The notes under the pieces are model-generated. The model worked only from the letters and a program-made list of their open reading frames with translations, ran no database searches and was not told the DNA's origin. The position numbers were made by a program, and so were the translations under genes. DNA of 64,000 bases from SIG598 sp045580875. GTDB taxonomy: Bacteria; Bacillota; Clostridia; Oscillospirales; Acutalibacteraceae. Shown here one piece after another: positions 17,344-26,417 of this stretch; positions within the stretch are counted from its first letter, which is position 1; every line of letters starts with the position of its first letter. The stretch lies in the NCBI GenBank assembly GCA_045580875.1, contig JAZNOP010000020.1:1-64000 (forward strand). Reading direction: 5' to 3'.

Positions 17344-18231
17344 ATGGCAACATATCCGGTATATTACGGCCGTCAGCTGATTACAGACGGAGAAATTGTG
17401 TGTTGCTGCACCTGTGAGAAGAGCTGGGATGATGTAACACATGAAGTCTGCCACACAGTGAATAATCTGATGGTAATAGGCAGAATAGGAGAGAGTACAG
17501 GATTTAAACCGCCGGGGAGCATGTGCGGTGCAACTATCCGGCTTATAGGCGGAGCGAACATATATCAGAAAGGCAAAGATTTTGATAAGCTGTTTTCTGA
17601 ATCGGTTCAATTCAAAAACACTCCCAGAGCAGTGCTTATCCCTCTGGCAAACAACAAAAATGCAGAGTACGTTTATGCAAAACCGGAGCCTGATTCGAAT
17701 TATCTGACGTTAACATCGCAAAGCTCAGAGTACCTCATGCTCGGGAAAATACCGCTGCTCACAGCCGGTTTCAGCGGGACAGCACTTAAGACACTGTACT
17801 TTTCAGAAGCTTCTCCAAAGGAGATACCCGGCTCAGCATTTGAAGAGTGCACCTCACTTGAGCATGTGCATATATGTTATGGAACAGAGCGTATCGGTTC
17901 ATATGCATTTTCAGGCTGCAGAGCAATTGAACAGCTTCGTTTGCCGGAAACACTTCGGCATATTTCAGAGGCGGCATTCATGTCAAGCGGTGTCAGTGCT
18001 GTGACTATTCCTCCAAAGGTGCAATACATTGGCGAAAGAGCCTTTGCAAGGTGCATCAGGCTGAAAACAATGATTATACCGCCGTCTGTGAGAATTATTG
18101 CAAAATCGGCATTCCAGCATTCGCCAAACGTGCGAATAGTAGCATTCAGCGGAACATATGCACACAATTTTGCGCTGACCAATGATATCCCTTTTGTGCC
18201 GATAGAGAAACTGATGATGTGCCTTGAATAA
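17344..18231 (+). CDS. LRR_5 protein with unknown N-terminal domain
   Basis: The 295-residue protein has an unrecognised N-terminal half (about 1-145, with CCCTCEK and CHTVNN Cys pairs), then about five LRR_5 modules (about 150-275). It has no signal peptide or anchor, so it is probably cytosolic. ATG at 17344 with AAGGTGAG upstream; the earlier ATG at 17314 overlaps the previous gene and lacks an SD. It lies 26 nt after the zinc-ribbon gene and 35 nt before the UvrD-like gene. In this operon it is a plausible recognition or scaffold subunit. Confidence 0.78.
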   Translation: MATYPVYYGRQLITDGEIVCCCTCEKSWDDVTHEVCHTVNNLMVIGRIGESTGFKPPGSMCGATIRLIGGANIYQKGKDFDKLFSESVQFKNTPRAVLIPLANNKNAEYVYAKPEPDSNYLTLTSQSSEYLMLGKIPLLTAGFSGTALKTLYFSEASPKEIPGSAFEECTSLEHVHICYGTERIGSYAFSGCRAIEQLRLPETLRHISEAAFMSSGVSAVTIPPKVQYIGERAFARCIRLKTMIIPPSVRIIAKSAFQHSPNVRIVAFSGTYAHNFALTNDIPFVPIEKLMMCLE

Positions 18232-18266
18232 GATGGTTATGTATTCAGAAGATTAGGTGATTATTT

Positions 18267-21047
18267 ATGGATTATCTTGCAGTATTGAACGACAAGCAGC
18301 TTGAAGCTGTTGAGCATACAGAAGGTTTTCTGCGCGTTATTGCAGGTGCTGGCAGTGGCAAAACCAAGCTGCTTGTTAGCCGATATGCCTATCTTGTAAA
18401 GGAATACGGCATTGATTCAGCCAATATTCTCTGTGTTACATTTACCAATAAAGCAGCGGCGGAAATGAAGCAGAGAATTCGTTCGCTTATAGGCAGTGAA
18501 TATGATACATCACTCATCTGTACTTACCATGGATTTTGCGTGCGCGTGCTTCGTGAGAATATAGAGAAGATATTCTATCCGAAGGAGTTCCAGATAATCG
18601 ATATATATCAGCAGAAGGCTATTCTGAGCGATATTTATCAGAAGTTTGAATTAAAACTCGATCATGCAAGCTTTGAAAAGATAATACAGCAGATAACACT
18701 CATTAAGGCAAAACGCGCCTATGTCGCAGGAATGTGCACCTCAGGCAAATGTCAGATACTGACCAGCGTGACAACACTTGATGAGCAGATAATCGAAGAA
18801 TATCTGCAACGGCAAAAGCAGATCTATGCGATGGACTTCAGCGATCTTTTGTATTTTACGCTGGATATATTCGACAGATGCCCGGATGTGCTGGCAAAGT
18901 GGCAGGACAGGCTCAATTATATTCAGGTGGATGAATTTCAGGACAGTTCAGCTACTGAAATGGAGCTTGTTGACCGTCTTTGCGCTCGGCACAGAAATCT
19001 TATGATTGTCGGCGATCCGGATCAGAATATTTACGAATGGCGAGGTTCTGATGTCAGGCTGCTGGTTGATTTTGACAAAACTCACACCCCGACGCAGACT
19101 GTCTTTCTTAATCAGAATTATCGATCAACACCACAGATACTCAACTGTGCAAATACACTCATAGAGAAGAATGTGTATCGTCTGAAAAAGGATCTGTTTA
19201 CAAACGGTGCAGACGGCGTGCCTGTGTATCATTATCATACAAAAAGTGAATTTGATGAGGCTGATAAAATAGCTGAGCTTATACAGTCAATAAGCAGTGA
19301 TACAGGTCTTGGATATTCTGATTTTGCCGTACTGTACCGCTCTGGATTTCTTTCCCGTGTGATAGAGAAGAAGCTGACCGAAAACGGGATTCCCTATGAG
19401 ATTTTCGGCGGTGTAAAGTTCTATAATCGCATGGAAATTCAGGACATGATGGCGTATCTGCGTTTGATTGCGTTTGATGACGATATTGCCTTCAAGCGAA
19501 TTATAAATGTTCCTCGCAGACGATTCGGTCGGGCTAAGATGCAGTTTTTAACAAGTCAGCAGCGTGATGGCGAGTCACTATTCCAGGTTTTGCAGAGAAC
19601 AGCTGATGACAGTGCGCTCAAAAACAGCGGAGCAAAGGATTTTATCGGAATAATTAAGGCGATAAGAAAGCTGGCAAAAACAACACCGCTGTCTGAAGTC
19701 ATTGAAAAGACCTGTGCAGACAGTGGATATGAACAGTATATAAGAGAATTGGGGGATATGGAGCGCTTTGAAAATCTGGCAGAATTCAAGCGGATAGCAG
19801 CTGAATATGAGCGTAACTTCGGTGAGAATGTGACCCTTAGGGAGTTTATTAACCAGATATCGATGCAATCAGATGACCGAGAAGATTCAGCAGCGGATAT
19901 GGTCAAACTCATGACTATTCATGCGTCAAAGGGTCTGGAGTTTCCGGTTGTATTTATTATGGGATTTTCCGAGGGTATATTTCCGTCATCAAAAACAATA
20001 GAGGATCGCAAGCTGATGGGACTCGAGGAAGAACGCAGGCTTTGCTATGTTGCGATAACCCGGGCACAGAAGCAGCTCTTTCTGCTTGACAGCGAGGGTT
20101 TTACACAGAACAGCAGACAGAAGCTGCCGTCGAGGTTTCTCAGAGAGATAGGCGAAGAAAACTACATACGCATAGGTACAATATCGAGGGAACTGCAGCA
20201 GAGTGCAGATGATTATGCAGCACAGCTTTCAGGTGACACACAGACTCGGGAGGAAAATCAGGGTGCTGGTGATAAGGTTATTCATCCGGCGTTTGGTGTG
20301 GGGAAAATCCTCGAGTACAATCCAAGGAAAAATACATACAGAATTCAGTTTGATAAGCTTGATAGCCCGAGAGATATTTCTGCGGATTTCTTCAAACGTG
20401 AGCATAGCCATCACGTGCATCGCTCACATAATGAACATGCAGATAGAACATCGGCTGCATCCGCTGCATCATCTGGCAGAGCAGAACAGCTTCAGGTGCA
20501 ATCTGTCAGGCAAAAGAACAGCGCTGAAAAGCAAGAATCAAGCAGGGGAGAGATAGATGAAAAGCCACATAAAAAAGATTCGTCAGACCCTGATAATTTG
20601 TGGGAGCGTGATGATGTTCCCAAAACTGGATGGATATGCACAGGTGTTACAGATATGGGTAAACCATGTGCAACATGTGAAATGTGCGGTCATCAGATCA
20701 TTCGATACGTACACCACATGCAGCACCCGGATTATCGATCGATTGATGTTGGTTGTATATGCGCCGGAAAAATGGAGGGGAGTATAGAAAGAGCAAAACA
20801 GCGCGAGCAGGCATATAAAAGCAGGCAATCACGAAAAGTGAGTTTTATGCGCCGTGAATGGAAAACATCAAAGAACGGCAACAGCTATACAAAAATCAAG
20901 GAGCATCTGATTATTCTGTATTATGACCAGAGGAAAAATTTATGGAAGTATGCCATTGATAATCAGTTTTGCAGAGAAAAATACAGCAGCAGAGATGAGT
21001 GTATTGACGCTGCCTTTGAAGCGTTGGAAATGCTGACTGGAAAGTAA
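18267..21047 (+). CDS. UvrD/PcrA-type SF1A helicase with C-terminal Cys-rich domain
   Basis: The 926-residue protein has a complete UvrD-family core: Walker A GAGSGKT (about 27), VTFTNKAA (Ia), VDEFQD (II, about 221), 'GDPDQNIYEWRG' (III), 'TIHASKGLEF' (V) and 'VAITRAQKQ' (VI, about 594). This is followed by a PcrA-like basic beta domain (about 665-715). Residues about 715-780 form a hydrophilic linker. The last roughly 140 residues add a Cys-rich module (CATCEMCGH, CICAGK), probably zinc-binding, which ordinary UvrD/PcrA lack. ATG with AGGTGA-like SD. It is the last gene of the operon; chromosomal UvrD would not be expected here. Confidence 0.9.
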   Translation: MDYLAVLNDKQLEAVEHTEGFLRVIAGAGSGKTKLLVSRYAYLVKEYGIDSANILCVTFTNKAAAEMKQRIRSLIGSEYDTSLICTYHGFCVRVLRENIEKIFYPKEFQIIDIYQQKAILSDIYQKFELKLDHASFEKIIQQITLIKAKRAYVAGMCTSGKCQILTSVTTLDEQIIEEYLQRQKQIYAMDFSDLLYFTLDIFDRCPDVLAKWQDRLNYIQVDEFQDSSATEMELVDRLCARHRNLMIVGDPDQNIYEWRGSDVRLLVDFDKTHTPTQTVFLNQNYRSTPQILNCANTLIEKNVYRLKKDLFTNGADGVPVYHYHTKSEFDEADKIAELIQSISSDTGLGYSDFAVLYRSGFLSRVIEKKLTENGIPYEIFGGVKFYNRMEIQDMMAYLRLIAFDDDIAFKRIINVPRRRFGRAKMQFLTSQQRDGESLFQVLQRTADDSALKNSGAKDFIGIIKAIRKLAKTTPLSEVIEKTCADSGYEQYIRELGDMERFENLAEFKRIAAEYERNFGENVTLREFINQISMQSDDREDSAADMVKLMTIHASKGLEFPVVFIMGFSEGIFPSSKTIEDRKLMGLEEERRLCYVAITRAQKQLFLLDSEGFTQNSRQKLPSRFLREIGEENYIRIGTISRELQQSADDYAAQLSGDTQTREENQGAGDKVIHPAFGVGKILEYNPRKNTYRIQFDKLDSPRDISADFFKREHSHHVHRSHNEHADRTSAASAASSGRAEQLQVQSVRQKNSAEKQESSRGEIDEKPHKKDSSDPDNLWERDDVPKTGWICTGVTDMGKPCATCEMCGHQIIRYVHHMQHPDYRSIDVGCICAGKMEGSIERAKQREQAYKSRQSRKVSFMRREWKTSKNGNSYTKIKEHLIILYYDQRKNLWKYAIDNQFCREKYSSRDECIDAAFEALEMLTGK

Positions 21048-21176
21048 AAAGTTGATTGTACTTATGTTGAAGCAGTTGGAAAGGCGTGTATCTGTGCGGT
21101 GTGCGCAGAAATTATAATCTGGGATATAGAAAAAGCCTTTGTGCAGATTAATGATGTGGTTTTGAAACACTAAAAA

Positions 21177-21207
21177 ATGCCTCCGCCAATGGAAATGGCG
21201 GAGGCAT
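21177..21207 (-). terminator. Terminator of GtrA copy 1
   Basis: A perfect 12-bp stem (21177-21188 with 21196-21207) is followed on the minus strand by TTTTTT. It lies 83 bp beyond the GtrA stop, and the rest of the 21048-21289 gap holds no gene. The same hairpin is at 28950-28980. Confidence 0.85.
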
Positions 21208-21289
21208 CCTGCGTTATTCAGTTAAACAGATTCAATAGATGTATGATTAGAAAATCCGTACGGTGAAAATCTTCAGACAGCAGTTTGAA

Positions 21290-21904
21290 TTATATATATT
21301 TCTCAGAGTTTGCTTCCGGTTTTCCTTCCGGGAAAATTATTTTGAAAACGAAGAAGAAAATCACCATGGAAACACTGCCGGCGATCATTGTAACCAGAAT
21401 ATTATAAACAGCAGGTGAGACATATGCGGCCGCAACAGGCATCCAGAGATTGTTCAGACCATTGCAAAGCAGTGATATTGCGACCCATGCGATAAAGTAC
21501 CACATAGCCTGATACCATGGGTTTCCTTTGCTCTTGAAGGTGATGTTTCTCTGCAGCGGAAAATTAACACACTGTGCAAGAAATGAGCCAACCTCAAAGC
21601 TGATGAAGTAGCCAAGACCGCCGCCTATAACAACTGCGCCGGAAGCATCTCTGATTACATTATAACCAAGCAGACTCCACGAAAAATCAACGCCAAGAAT
21701 TGATACAGGAAGCTGTGGCCACATAAATTCTTTTGCCGCCAGTCCTATTCCCAGCATACCAGGCATAAAGGTAAATACAAGGTACTGAAGGATAGTAACG
21801 CCCATACTGAACACAAGGAAGTAGAATATCTGATACAGCCATTTGGACAGCACAGGATGCTTTTTGGAGAATTTACTCCAGTTATTTTTCAGACTATTTA
21901 GCAT
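21290..21904 (-). CDS. GtrA-like membrane protein, copy 1
   Basis: The 204-residue membrane protein has four predicted helices (about 28-50, 75-105, 120-145, 160-190) and basic ends, matching GtrA-like proteins. These are small four-helix proteins tied to polyprenyl-linked sugar transfer to teichoic acid or other surface glycans. The charged signature 'NFPLQRNITFKSKG' between helices 2 and 3 is typical. The start is an ATG with GGGAGGAAG. It follows the GH3 tail remnant by 14 nt and is the intact copy; 29063-29674 is a nearly identical second copy with an early stop. Confidence 0.8.
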   Translation of the reverse strand: MLNSLKNNWSKFSKKHPVLSKWLYQIFYFLVFSMGVTILQYLVFTFMPGMLGIGLAAKEFMWPQLPVSILGVDFSWSLLGYNVIRDASGAVVIGGGLGYFISFEVGSFLAQCVNFPLQRNITFKSKGNPWYQAMWYFIAWVAISLLCNGLNNLWMPVAAAYVSPAVYNILVTMIAGSVSMVIFFFVFKIIFPEGKPEANSEKYI

Positions 21905-21918
21905 GGCTTCCTCCCGTA

Positions 21919-21990
21919 TTACTTCTTGCTGATGGTGTGCTTCGTAAATTTCCAGAATCCGCTTTTTTTATAAAGGTCGATAAATTTTTT
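21919..21990 (-). pseudogene. Remnant of a GH3 gene 3' end
   Basis: About 24 codons ending in TAA encode a tail (KKSGFWKF.KHTISKK) that aligns with the end of the intact GH3 gene at 29689 (KKGGFRKL.KYTFSKK). The rest of that gene is absent and the symporter gene follows. The GH3-GtrA pair was therefore duplicated and the first GH3 lost. The alignment was read directly from the two translations. Confidence 0.7.
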
Positions 21991-22000
21991 GAAAATTATT

Positions 22001-23476
22001 TTATTCAGCTTCAGCGGTTTCTATTTCAGCTCCGGAAGCAACCTTATCGTAGACAGCGGTAACCTCGTCGCTCGGCTTTTTGGTGATGAGGGAGAAGACA
22101 ACGGCGGCGATAAGACCGCAGATGAATCCGGGGATGATCTCATACAGACCAAAGTCCTTGAGGAAAACAAGCCAGAGAATGTCAACAACAGCACCGGTGA
22201 CAATACCTGCAACAGCACCGGCGAAGTTAAATCTGCGCCAGAAGAGAGAGAGCATGATAACCGGACCGAAAGCTGCGCCAAAGACACCCCATGCGTTCTC
22301 AACAAGACCCATAATTGTGCCGGAGTTGGGGTCAGATGCAATAAGAACAGCGATAACAGCTATTGCAAGAACAACAAATCTGCCTGCCCACATCATTTCC
22401 TTATCCGATGCCTTGTTGCGGCGGATGATGGGCTTATAAACGTCACTGGCAAATGCAGAGGCAGATGCGAGAAGCTGAGAATCTGCGGTGCTCATAGCTG
22501 CTGCAAGAATTGCGGAAAGCAGCAGACCGCTGACAACAGCCGGGAAGATTTTTCTTACCATGGTGATGAAGACAACAGAGCTGTCAGCTATCTCACCAAG
22601 GAAGATATGACCGATGATTCCGGATGCGACGGAGAATGCAAGGATAAGAACAGTCCATGTGATACCGATCTTTGCGCTCTTCTTGAGGTCCTTGTCAGAA
22701 CGCAGAGACATGAATCTGATGATTATATGAGGCATGCCGAAATAGCCGAGACCCCAGCCAAGACCGGAAAGGACATCCTTCCAGTTGGTGAAGAGATTCC
22801 AGTAACCATCAGGAAGCTGCTGCATAGAACCGGCAGCGTCACCTGTGCTGATGAGTGAGAGTGCAAATATCGGTGCAATAAGCAGAGCACCCAGCATGAG
22901 CAGCCCCTGGAAGAAGTCTGTCCAGCAAACAGCAGAGAAACCGCCGAGGAAGGTGTAGCCGATGATGATAACAGCGGCTACATACATAGCAACAGTTGCA
23001 TCAATTCCGAGAACGGTGTTGAAGAGAGTGCCGCAAGCCTTGATGCTTGAAGCAGCGTAGATGGTGTAGGCAACAAGGAAGATAACAGCACTTATGACCT
23101 GCAGAGCGCGGCTTGAAGAAAGAAAACGGTTGGTCAGGTACTGGGGGATAGTGATAGAATCGTTTGCAGCAATGGAATATCTGCGCAGACGGGGCGCTTC
23201 AATTATCCAGCTGAGAGCATATCCGATAGCAAGACCAATTGCGATCCAGGTCTGACCAAGACCAGCGGCATAGATGGATGCCGGAAGGCCCATGAGTGCC
23301 CATGCGCTCATATCTGATGCGCCGGCGGAAAGAGCGGAGACCCACGGTCCCATCTTACGGCCGCCGAGGAAAAAGCCCTTTTCTCCGCCGCCCTTTGAGC
23401 GGATAAAGAAGAAGATGCCTATGCCTATCATGAATACCAGGTACACACAAAAGACGATTAATTCTGCATTGAACAT
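22001..23476 (-). CDS. putP: Sodium/solute symporter, PutP-like
   Basis: The 491-residue membrane protein has about 13 helices and the SSS-family landmarks: 'FLGGRKMGPWVSALSAGASDMSAW' near the start, 'YTFLGGFSAVCWTDFFQG' in the middle and 'LLASASAFASDVYK' in the last third. These are characteristic of PutP sodium/proline symporters. It moves solute with Na+ across the membrane. ATG with AAGGAAGTG. It is divergent from a LysR regulator, with an inverted repeat between them, which suggests local control. The substrate could be proline or another compound. Confidence 0.85.
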   Translation of the reverse strand: MFNAELIVFCVYLVFMIGIGIFFFIRSKGGGEKGFFLGGRKMGPWVSALSAGASDMSAWALMGLPASIYAAGLGQTWIAIGLAIGYALSWIIEAPRLRRYSIAANDSITIPQYLTNRFLSSSRALQVISAVIFLVAYTIYAASSIKACGTLFNTVLGIDATVAMYVAAVIIIGYTFLGGFSAVCWTDFFQGLLMLGALLIAPIFALSLISTGDAAGSMQQLPDGYWNLFTNWKDVLSGLGWGLGYFGMPHIIIRFMSLRSDKDLKKSAKIGITWTVLILAFSVASGIIGHIFLGEIADSSVVFITMVRKIFPAVVSGLLLSAILAAAMSTADSQLLASASAFASDVYKPIIRRNKASDKEMMWAGRFVVLAIAVIAVLIASDPNSGTIMGLVENAWGVFGAAFGPVIMLSLFWRRFNFAGAVAGIVTGAVVDILWLVFLKDFGLYEIIPGFICGLIAAVVFSLITKKPSDEVTAVYDKVASGAEIETAEAE

Positions 23477-23522
23477 AATTTGCTACACTTCCTTTTCATG
23501 ATGATACACATCAAAAAATTCG

Positions 23523-23567
23523 ATACATGAGAAAAACTAATATAAATTATTACTTGATTTCATGTAT
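23523..23567. promoter_or_regulatory. Candidate LysR operator in the putP/lysR intergenic region
   Basis: ATACATGA (23523-23530) and TCATGTAT (23560-23567) form a perfect 8-bp inverted repeat with a 29-nt spacer in the 139-bp divergent gap. LysR-type regulators bind such dyads in divergent promoters. Confidence 0.55.
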
Positions 23568-23615
23568 TGAGTAGATTATACTTTACTACGAAGCGAATTG
23601 CAAGAGGTTTTTCTT

Positions 23616-24500
23616 ATGACAGTATCGAAATATAAGATTTTTGTAAAAGTTGTTGAGCTTGGAAGTCTGACAAAGGCGGCAGAGCAGTTCGGATATACCC
23701 AGTCGGCGGTGAGTCATGCGATAAATGCGCTTGAAAGCGAGACAAAGCTGCGGCTGATAACGCGAAGTCGTTCCGGAGTGCGTCTTACACCAGACGGGGA
23801 GCGTCTTATGCCATACGCCAGAAGGATAGCAGATGCTATGGATGATTTCGGCAGAGCTGTCAGCTCTATATATGGGCTTGAATATGGAAGTGTGCGTATA
23901 GGTGCGTTTACCAGCGTTGCGGTGCACTGGCTGCCAAGTATGATAAAGCAATACCGTGAAGATTATCCGAATATAGAGCTTTCTATGCTTAATGGTGATT
24001 ATCACGATATTGCTCAATGGCTTTCAGAAGGCAGCATAGATATTGGTTTTGTAACGCAGCAAACAAGCATTCCTGGCTGCGATTATATTCCGTTGATAGA
24101 GGACAGACTCTTAGCTGTCCTGCCTAAAAATCACCATCTTACCGGGCGAAAGATTATTTCGGCCTCTGAGCTTGATGGCGAACCGTTTATCAGCCTGCTT
24201 GAAAACAGCGATCAGGATGCGCGCGGTGTGCTTGAACAGGCTAGGGTAAAGGTGGACGTAAAATTCACAACAAAGGATGATTATGCTATTATAGCAATGG
24301 TGGAGCAGGGGCTTGGCATCAGCATAATGCCAGAGCTTTTGCTCGAAGGTCATTCAGATGGAATATGTGCTGTTCCGATAGACGGCGGACAGAAGCGCAC
24401 TATTGGCATAGCAATATCATCTGCTGCTGCTGACAGTCCGTGCGTGCAGAGCTTCACGCAGTATATTCAGCACTGGATAAAAGAAAAATATAATATATAA
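23616..24500 (+). CDS. LysR-family transcriptional regulator
   Basis: The 294-residue protein has the N-terminal LysR winged helix-turn-helix (about residues 2-62, 'SLTKAAEQFGYTQSAVSHAI') and a periplasmic-binding-like co-inducer domain (about 90-290). ATG at 23616 follows AAGAGG; the ATG-like extension from 23598 overlaps the SD. It is divergent to the PutP-like symporter and probably controls it. The ligand cannot be inferred. Confidence 0.9.
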   Translation: MTVSKYKIFVKVVELGSLTKAAEQFGYTQSAVSHAINALESETKLRLITRSRSGVRLTPDGERLMPYARRIADAMDDFGRAVSSIYGLEYGSVRIGAFTSVAVHWLPSMIKQYREDYPNIELSMLNGDYHDIAQWLSEGSIDIGFVTQQTSIPGCDYIPLIEDRLLAVLPKNHHLTGRKIISASELDGEPFISLLENSDQDARGVLEQARVKVDVKFTTKDDYAIIAMVEQGLGISIMPELLLEGHSDGICAVPIDGGQKRTIGIAISSAAADSPCVQSFTQYIQHWIKEKYNI

Positions 24501-24503
24501 ATA

Positions 24504-24553
24504 AAGGCAGGATATGTGCAGCGAAATTTTTTTGCCACAGCATATCCTGCCTT
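24504..24553 (+). terminator. Terminator of the lysR gene
   Basis: AAGGCAGGATATG and CATATCCTGCCTT form a 13-bp stem followed by attttatt on the plus strand, just after the LysR stop. A second hairpin lies 150 bp farther on; the rest of the 24501-24745 gap holds nothing else recognisable. Confidence 0.75.
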
Positions 24554-24704
24554 ATTTTATTGCAGTGCGAATTCTGTCAGGAGATTAGCTGACTGGAAAA
24601 CAAAGTGTAAAAGAGTAAATCGGAATTAAAATTGAATTTTTATCAGCCGTCGCTTCAGATGGGATATATGTGTGGAGTCAGTAGGTTGTATGATCAGGTC
24701 AGTT

Positions 24705-24736
24705 AAAAAGGCTGCATCGGAGGATGCAGCCTTTTT
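24705..24736 (-). terminator. Terminator of the GH79-like gene
   Basis: A 14-bp stem (24705-24718 with 24723-24736) with a 4-nt loop has A- and T-runs at both ends, so it can work in either direction. It lies 9 bp beyond the stop of the minus-strand GH79-like gene. Confidence 0.85.
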
Positions 24737-24745
24737 TGCTTAATC

Positions 24746-26245
24746 TTACAGAACAAAAAATGTGCAGGTTGCGGGTGCAAGCTCTATGATGCCTGCTTCA
24801 ACAGCTTCACCGTCCAGACAGGGAAGCTCGTCGTTTTCGCCAAGCTGAAGATCACGCCCATTCAGTGTCATAATACGACTGCGGATGCCATCTCTGCCGG
24901 CAAGAGTATATCTGACAGCATCTTTCGGCAATTCGACAGTTGTGGATTCGGATGCTGAATTGTTTATTACCAGATAGACGCAGCCGTCCTTGCCATCCTT
25001 GCGGGAATGGCAGAACACATGGGCGCCTTCCTGAATTTTAACACCGCTGTTGTATACAGTGGTGCCCATCAGCCTTGTCCACAGAAGCACTGCGAAATAG
25101 TTCGGGCGGGGCAGATAGTCGTGATGGTCAAGGAATCCGTAATCAGATGATGCAAGGGTGTTGTGGAAGATAACGCCGTCGGTGATGGTGCAGAATTCGC
25201 CCAGCTCGTTGAGAGTGCGGAAAACATCTAGATAGGTGGAGGCCCAGGTGTCACCACCGCCGCCTGCGTCACCGGATTCTGTGACCCATGCTTCGCCGCC
25301 GGGAACATACTTGTCACGAAGAACTGCACCGTTGCGTGCGCAGCAGCCTGCCATAGCAAGATAGGGCTCAGAGATGGCCTCCTCAGGCTGCCAGTGCATC
25401 TGGGGCATCATAGAAGCGAGTCGCTCGGATATGCCGTTATAATAATGATAGCTGAATACATCGAGCTTTTCGGTGCAGCCCTCCATCAGATCGTCTGTGG
25501 TGCAGAGGGTGCCGAATGCCGCGCCGATTCCGGCTGCACTTTTGCCGCCGGGCAGATCGGTGGACATAGCGTCAATGGAGCAGGGACCGACGATGAGAGT
25601 ATCAGGATAATTTTCTCTTACCCACTTATGGAATATATCCTGATCGCGGCGGAAGTGCTCTGCGGTATAGCCGTGTGGGAAGCCAGTTATTTCCATCATA
25701 TTGGGCTCGTTTGTGAACTCCACAGCGTCAATGGAGTGACCATGCTCGGCGCTCAGGGCGAAGATCTTTTCTGCCTGACTGGGATTCCAGGGCTCATCGG
25801 CAGAGTGAAGTCCCTCGCAGTTTGCGACCGAGATAAGCACCTTTGCACCGACAGCATCGGCAAAATCGAGGATATTGATCCACTGCTCACGGGTCATTCT
25901 GTTCTGATATCCATCTGGAGTGACTCCGGTGCCCTCAAAATCATAATAGGTCTTGGTTGCCCAGGTGCCGGAAACACGCATCCAAGCAGGACCAAATTCC
26001 TTTGCCAGTCTGCGCAGACGGGGATTTGTGGATTCGATGGGATCATACCACTGCATCAGATTGCCCATGTCGGCTGCAGAGGTGATTGGCGGAAACAGCT
26101 CAGTTCCATCAATCTGCTCAGGGGTATATGCTTTCCAGAAGGTACCGCCGGTAACCTCGGTCATCTCCACATTATAGGACATGAGACTCGGGTTAACGGT
26201 ATGCAGAACCTCAAGATTTCCAAATTCAAGCTTTATATTGGCCAT
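24746..26245 (-). CDS. GH79-like glycoside hydrolase (heparanase/beta-glucuronidase type)
   Basis: The 499-residue, signal-less enzyme has the features of retaining GH-A clan family 79: an acid/base Glu in 'VEFTNEPN' (about residue 182), a nucleophile Glu in 'WVTESGDAGGGG' (about 325), and a late beta-sandwich with 'GCVYLVINNSA'. GH79 enzymes cleave glucuronic-acid-linked glycans. The start is an ATG after an AAGGAG-like SD. It is read divergently from the regulator/GPH pair, so its product could use imported glucuronides. GH30 is an alternative family; the EP.../ESG layout favours GH79. Confidence 0.65.
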   Translation of the reverse strand: MANIKLEFGNLEVLHTVNPSLMSYNVEMTEVTGGTFWKAYTPEQIDGTELFPPITSAADMGNLMQWYDPIESTNPRLRRLAKEFGPAWMRVSGTWATKTYYDFEGTGVTPDGYQNRMTREQWINILDFADAVGAKVLISVANCEGLHSADEPWNPSQAEKIFALSAEHGHSIDAVEFTNEPNMMEITGFPHGYTAEHFRRDQDIFHKWVRENYPDTLIVGPCSIDAMSTDLPGGKSAAGIGAAFGTLCTTDDLMEGCTEKLDVFSYHYYNGISERLASMMPQMHWQPEEAISEPYLAMAGCCARNGAVLRDKYVPGGEAWVTESGDAGGGGDTWASTYLDVFRTLNELGEFCTITDGVIFHNTLASSDYGFLDHHDYLPRPNYFAVLLWTRLMGTTVYNSGVKIQEGAHVFCHSRKDGKDGCVYLVINNSASESTTVELPKDAVRYTLAGRDGIRSRIMTLNGRDLQLGENDELPCLDGEAVEAGIIELAPATCTFFVL

Positions 26246-26417
26246 GTTTTTTCTCCTTATCTTTGAAGTATAAAATAATAAAACTAAAAATGATAATAAT
26301 ATTATACCCCCTGCACATTATGCTGCGAAAGGGGCAAATAATGATATCTGTTCCTTTTTTAGAGAAAAAGAGCTTTGTCATTTTACGAACAGCACAAAGA
26401 ATGTGCGACATAAGCTG

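Larger units (their letters stand above)
21155..21990 (-). repeat. Duplicated GtrA segment, copy 1
   Basis: About 830 bp closely matching 28928-29755. It includes the terminator hairpin, a GtrA-like gene, its SD region and the 3' tail of a GH3 gene. It starts at a shared TGTGGTTTTGAAAC and fades into the sequence just before the symporter gene. The matching stretches were read by eye; per-base identity was not computed. Confidence 0.85.

Noticed and set aside
21989..22858. Plus-strand open frame opposite the symporter gene
   Set aside because: Low-complexity, Asp/Asn/Cys-rich translation that mirrors membrane helices of the PutP-like gene; no SD.
25394..26266. Plus-strand open frame opposite the GH79-like gene
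   Set aside because: Antisense shadow; no motif and no SD, and the minus-strand frame has clear catalytic residues.
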